From assembly GCF_001434575.1 (NCBI RefSeq), contig NZ_AZDA01000005.1, forward strand, positions 1 through 33,617: DNA of 33,617 nt, read 5' to 3'. Of the stretch, positions 1 to 8,387 are shown piece after piece. Below the pieces are notes generated by a model. The model worked only from the letters and a program-made list of their open reading frames with translations. It was not told the origin of the DNA and searched no databases. Each line of letters starts with the position of its first letter. The stretch's first letter is position 1. This stretch comes from Loigolactobacillus bifermentans DSM 20003 (lineage in GTDB: Bacteria > Bacillota > Bacilli > Lactobacillales > Lactobacillaceae). The position numbers were made by a program, and so were the translations under genes.

Positions 1-48
1 ATACCGGGGTGACACTGTACTTGGAGAACTTATGGTGAATAATTCAGG
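1..48. repeat. 48-bp inverted terminal repeat, left copy
   Basis: Bases 1-48 are a perfect reverse complement of 33563-33610; identity stops abruptly at base 49. The left copy contains a plausible ribosome binding site (GGAG at 23-26) and an ATG at 32 that is in frame with the small membrane ORF downstream, so this copy looks native to its surroundings. There is no transposase nearby, so it is not supported as an insertion-sequence end. Confidence 0.95.
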
Positions 49-82
49 ATTAAATGATAAAATATTTGGTGAGGAATTGTTA

Positions 83-190
83 ATGGTTTTATTTTCACTG
101 ATCAGTGTGATTTTAACCGTGCCAATCAGCGCTTGGGTCATGTCCCAACGGCTGAAATATCGCCAAAAACATCATCAGGAAGGGGCGTAA
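83..190 (+). CDS. Small single-pass membrane peptide, unknown function
   Basis: A 35-residue ORF starts at ATG 83 behind GGTGAGG (69-74). An in-frame ATG at 32 with GGAG at 23-26 would give 52 residues. The peptide has one hydrophobic segment (roughly residues 1-20 from Met83: LFSLISVILTVPISAWV) followed by a basic, glutamine- and histidine-rich tail, typical of a small inner-membrane protein with a cytoplasmic tail. The stop at 188-190 lies two bases before the GTG of the next gene, so the two are translationally linked. I do not recognise a family. If the longer start is right, its first codons lie in the terminal repeat. Confidence 0.5.
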   Translation: MVLFSLISVILTVPISAWVMSQRLKYRQKHHQEGA

Positions 191-192
191 TC

Positions 193-573
193 GTGACCAC
201 AGAAGATGAACGTTATTATCAACCGACGGATAGCAAGGATGCGATGCGTTATGTTGAAAAGTTATTTAATCGTTATAAAGATGCACCACTCACGGATGCG
301 TTATTGAAGTATAATCAAAAACTCGTGTTTTATTTGCGTCAAAGTGTAATTGCAACGGCGAAAGAAGAAGGGGTGCCAGAACGGGTCAAATCCGCGCAAC
401 GCATGGCAGACGCCATGGACGAATGGGTACGAATCAAAGCATTAGGCAAACCGTTTCATGGCACCATGCGGCATTTTAAAATCGTAAGTGACCAACAGCA
501 TGTGAAGTTTAAGGCTCGGCGTCAAAAAGGCGGCGGCCGGCAGGTCAACATGCGTAAATCCATGCATCATTAA
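193..573 (+). CDS. Basic hypothetical protein, 126 aa
   Basis: The start is taken as GTG 193, seven bases after a strong AGGAAGGGG (177-185); an in-frame ATG at 133 lies inside the upstream small ORF and has no comparable site. The protein is soluble by composition. It has an acidic N-terminal third (TTEDERYYQPTDSKDA), a central part that looks helical (about residues 17-85), and a very basic tail (KARRQKGGGRQVNMRKS) that could contact nucleic acid or phospholipid. I recognise no family, and the basic tail alone does not establish a function. It is probably co-transcribed with the small membrane peptide just upstream and ends at the terminator at 582-627. Confidence 0.7.
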   Translation: MTTEDERYYQPTDSKDAMRYVEKLFNRYKDAPLTDALLKYNQKLVFYLRQSVIATAKEEGVPERVKSAQRMADAMDEWVRIKALGKPFHGTMRHFKIVSDQQHVKFKARRQKGGGRQVNMRKSMHH

Positions 574-581
574 AAAAATAG

Positions 582-627
582 CACCGTGATTCGAACGGCA
601 GTCTCGTCTTCGAATCGCGGTGTTTTT
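582..627 (+). terminator. Rho-independent terminator after the 126-aa gene
   Basis: A 14-bp stem (582-595 pairing with 609-622, with one G-U pair) carries a 13-base loop and is followed by TTTTT. It starts nine bases after the stop codon at 573. Confidence 0.85.
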
Positions 628-648
628 GATCTGAAAAACAACAAAAAA

Positions 649-728
649 CCACCGCGATGGGCTTCGCGATGGCTAAAAAGGAGTAAGGGTGCTTGAATGA
701 TTGGGAGGTCATTCAAGCTTTTTCTTTT
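649..728 (+). terminator. Hairpin followed by a second strong terminator
   Basis: A hairpin at 649-675 (CCACCGCGA / TCGCGATGG, one mismatch) is followed by a perfect 10-bp stem, 691-700 with 709-718, an 8-base loop and a T-rich run to 728. The second hairpin is a textbook intrinsic terminator. Together with the one at 582-627 it brackets a roughly 100-base segment that could be an independent small RNA or a leader, but no clear promoter is visible. Confidence 0.75.
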
Positions 729-743
729 ACTTGGAGGAGTAAA

Positions 744-803
744 ATGAAAATATTTGTTTTAAGTTATTCCTTAAAACTAGGGTTGTTAGGTTGTTTGGGT
801 TAA
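744..803 (+). CDS. Very short ORF (19 aa) with strong RBS
   Basis: ATG 744 is preceded at good spacing by GGAGGAG (733-739), directly after the terminator T-run at 728. The encoded 19 residues (MKIFVLSYSLKLGLLGCLG) have a lysine, then a hydrophobic stretch ending in LLGC, vaguely like a truncated signal or lipoprotein leader. It may be a leader peptide, a decayed gene start, or chance. Nothing else is evident between 804 and 912 apart from the short dyads GTTAATC/GATTAAC (804-821) and ACTTAAA/TTTAAGT (890-908); the latter may act as a weak terminator for the minus-strand operon. Confidence 0.3.
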   Translation: MKIFVLSYSLKLGLLGCLG

Positions 804-912
804 GTTAATCATTTGATTAACTATGCTTACATTTAACCGCCAAAATGTGAAGAAAATATGACGTTTTTACTTCATAACAATGAAAATTCACTTAAAGAAA
901 GTTTAAGTTGAG

Positions 913-1833
913 TTAATTAATATTCACTGAGCCACTGGCAGTTTGAACGGTTAGTACGTTGGCACTATTGGGATTGCGGGTAAATTCGTGCTGATAGGTC
1001 TGTTGGTGCAAGCGGATTTTCCCAGAACCGGTTAAAATATGGTAACCCGTTGGTGTTGGCTCAGCCTGTTGAACTGAAATAGCACCAGAAGCTGCTTTTA
1101 GCGTCAAACCTTGTGCCAATTTTGGTTGTTGTAACGTGATCGCACCACTTTGACTGGTGCTGGTACTATTGATCAACGTACTTTGGCTTAATTTTTGGGC
1201 ACCAGATTGGCTGCTCAGTTGGCTTTGTGCTAAGCGACTATTTTGCAGGCTTAGTTGGCCAGAGGTCGTGCGCAATTGCGTTTTTTTAAACTGACTGGCA
1301 TTGACTTGAATCGCGCCGCTGTGACTGGTGATGTCACCATTTGAACTGTGAACGTTGGTTAAATTGGTTGCTGCGGATTCATTTTCAAGGGTAAGCTGTT
1401 TGATCTGCAGCCGTTGTAATGTAATGGCCCCTGAATGATTGGTAATTTGAACCTGGTGCACATTTTTAGCAGGAACGGTGACGATAATTTTAGGCGTATC
1501 CGCTTCGAGATCAAAGCCAAACCAGTTTTGTTGAGCCCGCGTACTGTCAATGGTGACCTGGCCGTTTGCTTGTGTGACATGGATCTTATTGACTTGGCGA
1601 TCAACGAGCTTGATCTGGGCCTGCTGACCGCTTTTAACCGTGACATCGCTATCAAGGCTGTTGATGGTTAATTGGTTGACCTTGCGAAGTGGTAGCGTGC
1701 GTTGTTTTGTTGCAACAATTTGAAAACCGTGATTGAAGCCCACACTTTTGACGCCACCTAATGCCGCACCGATGCCCGCAAAAATAACGCCCACTGCCAA
1801 ACCAGCACAGGCTAAACGTGTTGTTTGTTTCAT
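913..1833 (-). CDS. DUF4097-family beta-strand repeat protein
   Basis: This 306-residue protein has an N-terminal hydrophobic segment (about residues 7-28, LACAGLAVGVIFAGIGAAL), likely an uncleaved signal anchor, followed by a repetitive beta-rich exterior domain. Motifs of the type SGAITLQ, SGQLSLQ, SGAISVQ, GSGKIRLH and ASGSVNIN recur about every 20-25 residues, which is the signature of DUF4097 (adhesin-like, right-handed beta-solenoid) proteins. Relatives are secreted or membrane-anchored and some lie in cell-envelope stress operons. Its start overlaps the stop of the DUF1700 gene by four bases (ATGA), so it is the last gene of the padR operon. The ligand is unknown; a role in envelope sensing is inference from family context. 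Confidence 0.85.
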   Translation of the reverse strand: MKQTTRLACAGLAVGVIFAGIGAALGGVKSVGFNHGFQIVATKQRTLPLRKVNQLTINSLDSDVTVKSGQQAQIKLVDRQVNKIHVTQANGQVTIDSTRAQQNWFGFDLEADTPKIIVTVPAKNVHQVQITNHSGAITLQRLQIKQLTLENESAATNLTNVHSSNGDITSHSGAIQVNASQFKKTQLRTTSGQLSLQNSRLAQSQLSSQSGAQKLSQSTLINSTSTSQSGAITLQQPKLAQGLTLKAASGAISVQQAEPTPTGYHILTGSGKIRLHQQTYQHEFTRNPNSANVLTVQTASGSVNIN

Positions 1834-2426
1834 TTGTTAAATCCCCCTTGTGGTTTGCGTACTTTGCGATAAATGGCTTGGCTAAAGGCAACGCCAATTT
1901 GTAATAAACCGCGAATCACATTGTAAGCGATCAGGCTGAGTAAATAGCTGCCACATAAAACGGCGAGGCCAGCGCCAAAATAAAAGATGCCAACGGCAAA
2001 GGCCTTGAAGACGAGTGTGAGACCGACAATCAGTAAGCAACCTCCTAAAACAATAAAAGCGGCTAACACTAAGATAGCGGTAAAGGCCAGTAAGCCAACT
2101 GTTGCTAGCCCGGCCAAGATAATGAGCACAAAACAAACCGCAATGGGAATGGCAATTGGCGAGGCCAGTAAGCCCAATAAAATCAGCCAAATTCGGTGGA
2201 AATTACGTTGTGGGGTTGGTGTTTCGTCAGGTTCGGCTTGAATGGAGTAGTCTGCTAAAATTTGGCGGGCTAGTTTTTTAGGCGTGCCCAGGTGTTGGCG
2301 AATCTCGGCATCGGCGGTTAAGTCAGCATCAATGCAGTATTCCCGGTAAAATGTGAGCACATCGTCGCGTTCACTTGCGGAAAGCGGCGTCAGCAATTTT
2401 TCGAGTTGGTTTAAATAATCAGTCAT
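1830..2426 (-). CDS. DUF1700-family membrane protein
   Basis: The protein has 198 residues. The N-terminal 65 (YLNQLEKLLTPLSASERDDVLTFYREY, then LGTPKKLARQIL) form the soluble helical domain typical of DUF1700 (HAAS-like) proteins, which usually sit beside a PadR regulator. The remainder contains about four hydrophobic segments between residues 78 and 180. It overlaps padR by eight bases upstream and the DUF4097 gene by four bases downstream, so the three are translationally coupled. By analogy the soluble domain may link the PadR switch to the membrane and to the exported beta-repeat protein, but the mechanism is not known. Confidence 0.85.
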   Translation of the reverse strand: MTDYLNQLEKLLTPLSASERDDVLTFYREYCIDADLTADAEIRQHLGTPKKLARQILADYSIQAEPDETPTPQRNFHRIWLILLGLLASPIAIPIAVCFVLIILAGLATVGLLAFTAILVLAAFIVLGGCLLIVGLTLVFKAFAVGIFYFGAGLAVLCGSYLLSLIAYNVIRGLLQIGVAFSQAIYRKVRKPQGGFNK

Positions 2427-2733
2427 GATTTCCCTCCAATAACCAATCTAAAGCTTGTTTATAAGTGGCCCATTCTTGCCGGATCTCGGCCAGTCGCTGG
2501 GTCCCATCTAAGGTCAGGCGATAGTAACGACGATTGCGGCCATTAAACGGTTGATCGTAAGTTTCCAAGCAGTTTTGTTTTTTAAGCCGACGTAAGACCG
2601 GGTACAAAGTGGATTCAGAAATTGGCAGTGTGGTTTGCAGTTGTTGGGTTAACGCATAGCCGTAGTAATCTTGCTGGGCTAATAGCGCTAAAACACAACC
2701 ATCGAGCAGTTCGGCGCTAATGGGTAGTTTCAT
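2419..2733 (-). CDS. PadR-family transcriptional regulator
   Basis: This 104-residue protein is of standard length for subfamily-2 PadR. The winged helix covers residues 1-80: LLDGCVLALLAQQDYYGYAL, then SESTLYPVLRRLKKQ (recognition helix) and the wing RNRRYYRLTLDG. A short C-terminal helix ends in WLLEGNHD. The start at 2733 has the strong site GAGAGGAG upstream. It heads the operon padR-DUF1700-DUF4097 and most likely represses it, since PadR proteins of this type are autoregulatory. The promoter carries repeated TATAGTAT and a large dyad, both candidate operators. The effector is unknown. Confidence 0.9.
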   Translation of the reverse strand: MKLPISAELLDGCVLALLAQQDYYGYALTQQLQTTLPISESTLYPVLRRLKKQNCLETYDQPFNGRNRRYYRLTLDGTQRLAEIRQEWATYKQALDWLLEGNHD

Positions 2734-2763
2734 ATTTAACTCCTCTCACAATATTATATATCG

Positions 2764-2814
2764 TATAGTATTGTATTTTTATATAGTATAACGAGTAGCT
2801 GCTGTAAACGTCAA
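2764..2814 (-). promoter_or_regulatory. padR operon promoter with TATAGTAT repeats
   Basis: On the minus strand, -35 TTGACG (2814-2809) and -10 TATACT (2790-2785) are 18 bp apart. On the plus strand the sequence TATAGTAT occurs at 2764-2771 and again at 2782-2789, the second copy overlapping the -10. The direct repeat, 18 bp centre to centre, is a possible PadR site. Confidence 0.6.
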
Positions 2815-2834
2815 GTGTAACTTGCGTTTACAGC
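2801..2834. promoter_or_regulatory. 34-bp dyad between divergent promoters
   Basis: The arms 2801-2816 and 2820-2834 pair over 15 bp with one bulged T (2811) and a 3-base centre. The dyad contains the -35 box of the padR promoter on one arm and the -35 box of the rsmG promoter on the other. There is no T-run on either side, so it is not a terminator. It could be an operator acting on both promoters at once. Confidence 0.6.
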
Positions 2835-2850
2835 TCAGTTACGTTATAGT
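2822..2850 (+). promoter_or_regulatory. rsmG-parB promoter
   Basis: TTGCGT (2822-2827) and TATAGT (2845-2850) are separated by 17 bp, placing transcription start near 2857. The 5' leader then contains GTGAAACA (2861-2868) and TGTTTCAC (2874-2881), an inverted pair resembling parS half-sites in the reversed (outward) order. Confidence 0.55.
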
Positions 2851-2906
2851 AAAACTGCTTGTGAAACATACGTTGTTTCACGAATTTGAAAGGAAGGGGT
2901 AGTTGC

Positions 2907-3647
2907 ATGACGCCCACAAGTTTTCAATCAGCGCTGGCTGAACACGGTGTTCAGTTATCAGCGCATCAATTAGATCAGTTTGCAACTTACTTTAAAGTAT
3001 TGGTTGCGGCCAATGAACACGTTAATTTAACCGGGATCACTGATGAATCCGGGGTCTATCTCAAGCATTTTTTTGATTCCTTAACCCCGAGTTTTTATGT
3101 GACAGCCTTGCAAGAACAGCCGTTGACGCTTTGTGATGTTGGGGCTGGGGCTGGTTTTCCATCCATTCCGCTAAAAATTGCTTTTCCACAATTACAGGTG
3201 ACCATTGTTGACTCCTTAAATAAACGCATTCACTTTTTAAATGAGCTAGCCGCACAATTAGGGTTAGATCAGGTTGCTTTTTATCATGATCGAGCTGAAA
3301 ATTTTGCCGGTAAACGCAGCACACACCGTGAAAGCTATGATCTGGTAACGGCGCGGGCTGTGGCACGCTTAAATGTGCTAAGCGAGTTGTGCTTGCCGTT
3401 GGTTAAAAAAGGCGGTCAATTTGTGGCGTTAAAAGGCCCCTTATCGGCTGATGAATTAACTGAAGCGCAATACGCCTTACAGACGTTAGGCGGCGAGGTG
3501 GTGCAGGACAAGGCTTTTGCACTTCCCGAAGCTGGCGGTCAACGGCAGTTGCTGGTGATTGATAAGCGCCGCCAGACCCCTAAGCGTTATCCGCGGCGGG
3601 CAGGGTTACCGAACAAACAGCCGTTGGTAGCGCCTGTGCAGCCTTAA
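2907..3647 (+). CDS. rsmG: 16S rRNA (guanine527-N7)-methyltransferase RsmG
   Basis: RsmG (GidB) transfers a methyl group from S-adenosylmethionine to N7 of G527 in 16S rRNA. The 246-residue length matches the family. The SAM-binding loop is [15 protein letters not shown] (about residues 71-85), the N-terminal motif NLTGITD precedes it, and ARAVARL and KGG follow in order. The start is ATG 2907, eight bases after AGGAAGGGG; an in-frame TTG at 2886 has no such site. The C-terminus is basic and proline-rich ([17 protein letters not shown]), as in other lactobacillus proteins. It is followed by parB after 17 bases, so the two are co-transcribed, the usual arrangement near the replication origin of Firmicutes. 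Confidence 0.95.
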   Translation: MTPTSFQSALAEHGVQLSAHQLDQFATYFKVLVAANEHVNLTGITDESGVYLKHFFDSLTPSFYVTALQEQPLTLCDVGAGAGFPSIPLKIAFPQLQVTIVDSLNKRIHFLNELAAQLGLDQVAFYHDRAENFAGKRSTHRESYDLVTARAVARLNVLSELCLPLVKKGGQFVALKGPLSADELTEAQYALQTLGGEVVQDKAFALPEAGGQRQLLVIDKRRQTPKRYPRRAGLPNKQPLVAPVQP

Positions 3648-3664
3648 GAAAGGAAGCAAATGGG

Positions 3665-4519
3665 ATGGTACAAAATTCAATTGATGATTTCTTAACGGAT
3701 ATGGACAGCTTTCGTGAGAAAAAAGCGGCAGAAACAGTGGTGATGTTGCCATTAAAGCAATTGCGCCCTAATCCATACCAGCCGCGCAAGCAATTTGATG
3801 AGGCAGCGCTGCAGGAACTTGCGGCCTCGATTCAAAAAAATGGCGTCTTTCAACCCATTATTGTGCGTGAAAGTGTCAATGGCTATGAGATCGTGGCTGG
3901 CGAGCGCCGTTTTCGAGCTTCCGAAATGGTGGGCAAGCCAACGATTCCAGCGATTATTCGCCCAGTGGCAGAGTCGTTAATGATGCAAGTGGCGATTTTA
4001 GAGAATCTACAACGTGCAGATCTCAATCCGTTGGAAGAGGCCGAGGCGTATGCGGCCTTTATGAAGCGCTTAAAGCTGACCCAGGCAGAAGTTGCCAAGC
4101 GGTTAGGTAAAAGTCGGCCTTATATTGCCAATTCATTGCGGTTACTCACCTTGCCGCAAGCGGTGAAGATCTTGGTCCAACGCCAACAACTATCAACTGG
4201 GCAAGCGCGAACCTTACTGGGCTTACATGATAAAAATCAAATGGTTGAATTGGCGCATAAGGTCGTTCGTGAAAACTTAACGGTGCGGCAGGTTGAAAAA
4301 CTGGTGAACCAAATGAATCAGGTTCAGCCAGTGTCGCAAACGGCACCACAAAAATCACCTTATTTGCGCGCCAGTGAAACGCGGTTGGCCATGCGCCTTG
4401 GCACTAAAGTCAACATTGCGACTCACGGCGAAAAGGGTAAAATTGAAATTGATTATTTATCAACTGCCGATTTGAATCGGTTGTTGACGTTGCTTAAAAG
4501 CTTGACGGATCCAGAATAG
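3665..4519 (+). CDS. parB: ParB/Spo0J chromosome-partitioning protein, no ParA partner
   Basis: This 284-residue protein is a ParB-type CTPase clamp that loads at parS and recruits SMC. The CTP-binding motifs are in order: NPYQPRKQF (about 37-45), GERRFR (about 79-84) and ENLQRADLNPLEEA (about 113-126). The helix-turn-helix follows (TQAEVAKRLGKSRPYIANSL). The C-terminal dimerisation region includes GEKGKIEIDYLSTADLNRLL. The sequence resembles Spo0J more than Noc: NPYQPRK, IVAGERRFRA, RPYIAN and the KGKIEI tail. Two things are unusual. The N-terminus lacks the LGKGL-type motif that stimulates ParA, and no parA (soj) or second parB/noc lies beside it, although many lactobacilli carry noc-soj-spo0J here. 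Confidence 0.92.
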   Translation: MVQNSIDDFLTDMDSFREKKAAETVVMLPLKQLRPNPYQPRKQFDEAALQELAASIQKNGVFQPIIVRESVNGYEIVAGERRFRASEMVGKPTIPAIIRPVAESLMMQVAILENLQRADLNPLEEAEAYAAFMKRLKLTQAEVAKRLGKSRPYIANSLRLLTLPQAVKILVQRQQLSTGQARTLLGLHDKNQMVELAHKVVRENLTVRQVEKLVNQMNQVQPVSQTAPQKSPYLRASETRLAMRLGTKVNIATHGEKGKIEIDYLSTADLNRLLTLLKSLTDPE

Positions 4520-4545
4520 GCTATGGAAAATGAGGTGAATGAGAG

Positions 4546-4737
4546 ATGTTTGATTTAGGTGATATTGTTGAAATGAAAAAACAACACGCCTGTGGTACCA
4601 ATCGGTGGGAGATCATTCGCATGGGTGCGGACATTAAGATCCAGTGCACAGGGTGTCAACACATTGTGCTCATGTCGCGGCGTGATTTTACAAAAAAACT
4701 AAAGAAGGTTTTGAGCCAAGCCGAGCCAAAAGACTGA
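4546..4737 (+). CDS. DUF951-family protein
   Basis: This small 63-residue protein has the DUF951 pattern: DLGDIVEMKKQHACGTNRW, EIIRMGADIKIQC and CTGCQHIVLMSR. It keeps three cysteines (one in HACG and a CTGC pair), which could bind a metal. The family (YyzM in Bacillus) is almost always found between parB and ychF, as here; its function is unknown. The start ATG 4546 follows GAGGTGAATGAG. It lies 26 bases after parB and probably belongs to the same transcript. Confidence 0.9.
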   Translation: MFDLGDIVEMKKQHACGTNRWEIIRMGADIKIQCTGCQHIVLMSRRDFTKKLKKVLSQAEPKD

Positions 4738-4743
4738 TATAAT
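4735..4743 (+). promoter_or_regulatory. Extended -10 promoter upstream of ychF
   Basis: TGATATAAT at 4735-4743 is a consensus extended -10 (TGn-TATAAT) overlapping the end of the DUF951 gene. No good -35 stands at 17 bp; TTGAGC at 4711 is too far. This gives ychF its own promoter in addition to read-through. Confidence 0.5.
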
Positions 4744-4778
4744 AAAACTATTATGAATTAATGGAGAGTGACATAAAC

Positions 4779-5879
4779 ATGGCGTTAACAGCAGGTATCG
4801 TCGGTTTGCCAAACGTTGGGAAATCGACCCTTTTTAATGCAATTACCAAGGCCGGTGCCGAAATGGCCAATTATCCGTTTGCAACAATTGATCCCAATGT
4901 TGGGATGGTTGAAGTACCTGACAAACGATTAGCACGTATCGATGAAATGATCCCAGCTAAAAAGATTATTCATACCACATTTGAATTTACCGATATTGCC
5001 GGTATTGTAAAAGGTGCCAGCAAAGGGGAAGGCTTAGGCAATAAGTTCTTAGAAAATATTCGCCGCGTCGACGCCATTGTCCACGTGGTACGGGCTTTTG
5101 ACGATGATAACATCACCCATGTAACGGGGAAAGTGGCACCGTTAGATGATATTGAAACCATCAATTTAGAATTAAGCTTGGCGGACTTAGAGAGTGTTAA
5201 CAAACGCTTAGCCAAAGTTGAAAAAGAAGCAAAATCCCGTGACAAGGATATTTTAGCTGAATTGGCTGTTTTACAAAAAATTCAACCAGTATTGGAAGAA
5301 GGCGGCTCGGTTCGGTCCATTGAATTTACGGATGACGAACAGCCTATTGTGAAAGGCTTATTCCTATTAACGGCTAAACCGATTTTATACGTGGCCAATA
5401 TTGCTGAAGATGACATGGCGGATCCTGACCAATGCGACTATGTGCAACAGATCAAGGCATATGGTGATAAAGAAGGGGCTGAAACCATTGCGGTTTCTGC
5501 TAAAACAGAAGAAGAAATTGCTGAATTAGATGAAGCAGATAAAGCAGATTTCTTAGAAGCTGAAGGGGTTTCTGAATCTGGCTTGGATCGTTTGATCAAA
5601 GCATCCTATCATTTATTAGGGTTAGCCACTTTCTTCACTGCTGGTGGCAAAGAGACCCGTGCTTGGACCTTCAAACGCGGCCTTAAAGCGCCACAGGCTG
5701 CCGGCATCATTCATTCTGATTTTGAACGTGGCTTTATTCGCGCCGAAACCGTGTCGTTTGCGGACTTAGACCAATATGGCAGTATGCAGGCCGTTAAAGA
5801 AGCCGGCAAACTACGGCTTGAAGGAAAAGACTACGTGGTACAAGACGGCGATATTATTGAATTCCGCTTTAACGTTTAA
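4779..5879 (+). CDS. ychF: Redox-regulated ATPase/GTPase YchF
   Basis: YchF (OLA1 family) is a ribosome-associated Obg-related P-loop NTPase that prefers ATP. At 366 residues it has the full family length. Residues 1-17 hold the P-loop GLPNVGKST; DIAGIVKGASKGEGLGN is the switch II region. A coiled-coil insertion (about 130-200) follows, and the C-terminal TGS domain ends in DYVVQDGDIIEFRFNV. ATG 4779 is chosen because GGAGAG (4763-4768) is correctly spaced; ATG 4761 overlaps that site. The gene is followed after 20 bases by the DUF1129 gene. Confidence 0.96.
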   Translation: MALTAGIVGLPNVGKSTLFNAITKAGAEMANYPFATIDPNVGMVEVPDKRLARIDEMIPAKKIIHTTFEFTDIAGIVKGASKGEGLGNKFLENIRRVDAIVHVVRAFDDDNITHVTGKVAPLDDIETINLELSLADLESVNKRLAKVEKEAKSRDKDILAELAVLQKIQPVLEEGGSVRSIEFTDDEQPIVKGLFLLTAKPILYVANIAEDDMADPDQCDYVQQIKAYGDKEGAETIAVSAKTEEEIAELDEADKADFLEAEGVSESGLDRLIKASYHLLGLATFFTAGGKETRAWTFKRGLKAPQAAGIIHSDFERGFIRAETVSFADLDQYGSMQAVKEAGKLRLEGKDYVVQDGDIIEFRFNV

Positions 5880-5899
5880 GCGAGAGTGGGGGAGCACGT

Positions 5900-6604
5900 A
5901 TGAGTAGCGAAACAGAAGAACGGAACGCTGGTGTACAAAAGCCAGGTCAAACACCGAAAACATTGACTGAAATGGAACAGCAGTTAACCAAGAAAAACGA
6001 AGACTACATGTTCCATTTGAAAAAAGCGTTGGCTGAGACCAAGTTGTCACCTGAAAAGCAAACAGAAGCTTATCAAGCAATGCTGCCGCAGTTGATTCAA
6101 GGTCAAAAACAGGGCCAAACTGCGCGGCAACAGTTTGGGACAGTTACCACGCGCGTCGCTGATATTATCAGCGGTCCTAAAAAAGACAATACACCAACCA
6201 GTAACCGTTGGTTGATCACCTTGGATAACAGCATGATGATCTTTATGATCTTCTCCTTGTTATATGGAATCACCGGCTACATTGGCAGTGAAAAAGCGGC
6301 TCAAAATAGCCAAATGGGCCTGGTTTCCTTGATTTTAATTGCCGTTGTGGCTGGCTTTGGGACCACGGAATTGTTGAATTTAGTGAGTCCAGATAAAACC
6401 AAACACATTGTGTGGTGGCGGGTCATTTTATACGCCATTGCCATGGTGATCGGTTTAATGGCACTGTTTGCCTTGACCAACTTGATTCCAAGCGTGGCCA
6501 ATCCAACCTTACCAAGCTGGCTCTATCTGGTATTGGGCATCATTGTCCTATTCGTCCGGATCTACGTCAAAAAACGATACAACATTACTGGCACGATGTT
6601 TTAG
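5900..6604 (+). CDS. DUF1129-family membrane protein
   Basis: The protein has 234 residues. The first 110 are hydrophilic and glutamine/lysine-rich with probable coiled coil (TEMEQQLTKKNEDYMFHLKKAL and the following repeats). The second half holds about four membrane segments (near 108-128, 137-158, 176-196 and 203-222), followed by KKRYNITGTMF. This layout is typical of DUF1129, which in lactobacilli regularly follows ychF. Function is unknown. The start at 5900 has GGGGGAG upstream. The gene ends at a terminator, which closes the rsmG-to-DUF1129 cluster. Confidence 0.85.
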   Translation: MSSETEERNAGVQKPGQTPKTLTEMEQQLTKKNEDYMFHLKKALAETKLSPEKQTEAYQAMLPQLIQGQKQGQTARQQFGTVTTRVADIISGPKKDNTPTSNRWLITLDNSMMIFMIFSLLYGITGYIGSEKAAQNSQMGLVSLILIAVVAGFGTTELLNLVSPDKTKHIVWWRVILYAIAMVIGLMALFALTNLIPSVANPTLPSWLYLVLGIIVLFVRIYVKKRYNITGTMF

Positions 6605-6606
6605 CC

Positions 6607-6636
6607 AAAAAGCGTTACCGACGGGTAGCGCTTTTT
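6607..6636 (+). terminator. Terminator after the DUF1129 gene
   Basis: A 13-bp stem (6607-6619 with 6624-6636, one G-U pair) has a 4-base loop. The A-run on the 5' side and T-run on the 3' side would make it work in both directions, although only the plus strand needs it. Confidence 0.85.
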
Positions 6637-6655
6637 GATTTGGAAATAGGATTCT

Positions 6656-6710
6656 AAATCCGAACGTTCACAAATTGGTGACGTGGTAAGTATCTAAAAT
6701 CCGAATAAAT
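6656..6710 (+). promoter_or_regulatory. Two PurBox-like motifs upstream of guaB
   Basis: AAATCCGAACGTT (6656-6668) matches the lactic acid bacterial PurBox AWWWCCGAACWWT with one mismatch. AAATCCGAATAAA (6697-6709) is a weaker copy 41 bp downstream in the same orientation. They lie about 90-130 bp before the predicted transcription start, in the range where PurR acts as an activator in lactococci. An inverted repeat GTTTCTA/TAGAAAC (6731-6754) sits between them and the promoter. Confidence 0.45.
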
Positions 6711-6750
6711 GCCATGAGAAAAACGATTTTGTTTCTAAAAATTCACTTAG

Positions 6751-8325
<1,575 letters not shown>

Positions 8326-8342
8326 ACGATTGTGCTAATTTT

Positions 8343-8367
8343 AAATAGGGCCTTGTGCCCTATTTTT
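8343..8367 (+). terminator. guaB terminator
   Basis: AAATAGGGC (8343-8351) pairs perfectly with GCCCTATTT (8357-8365) around a 5-base loop, with the T-run continuing to 8367. It ends 21 bases before the next start codon. Confidence 0.85.
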
Positions 8368-8387
8368 GTTTGAAAAGAGGCTGATCC

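Noticed and set aside
2800-2900. Canonical 16-bp parS site near parB
   Set aside because: Only the reversed half-site pair was found. No intact TGTTTCACGTGAAACA was seen by eye in the window.
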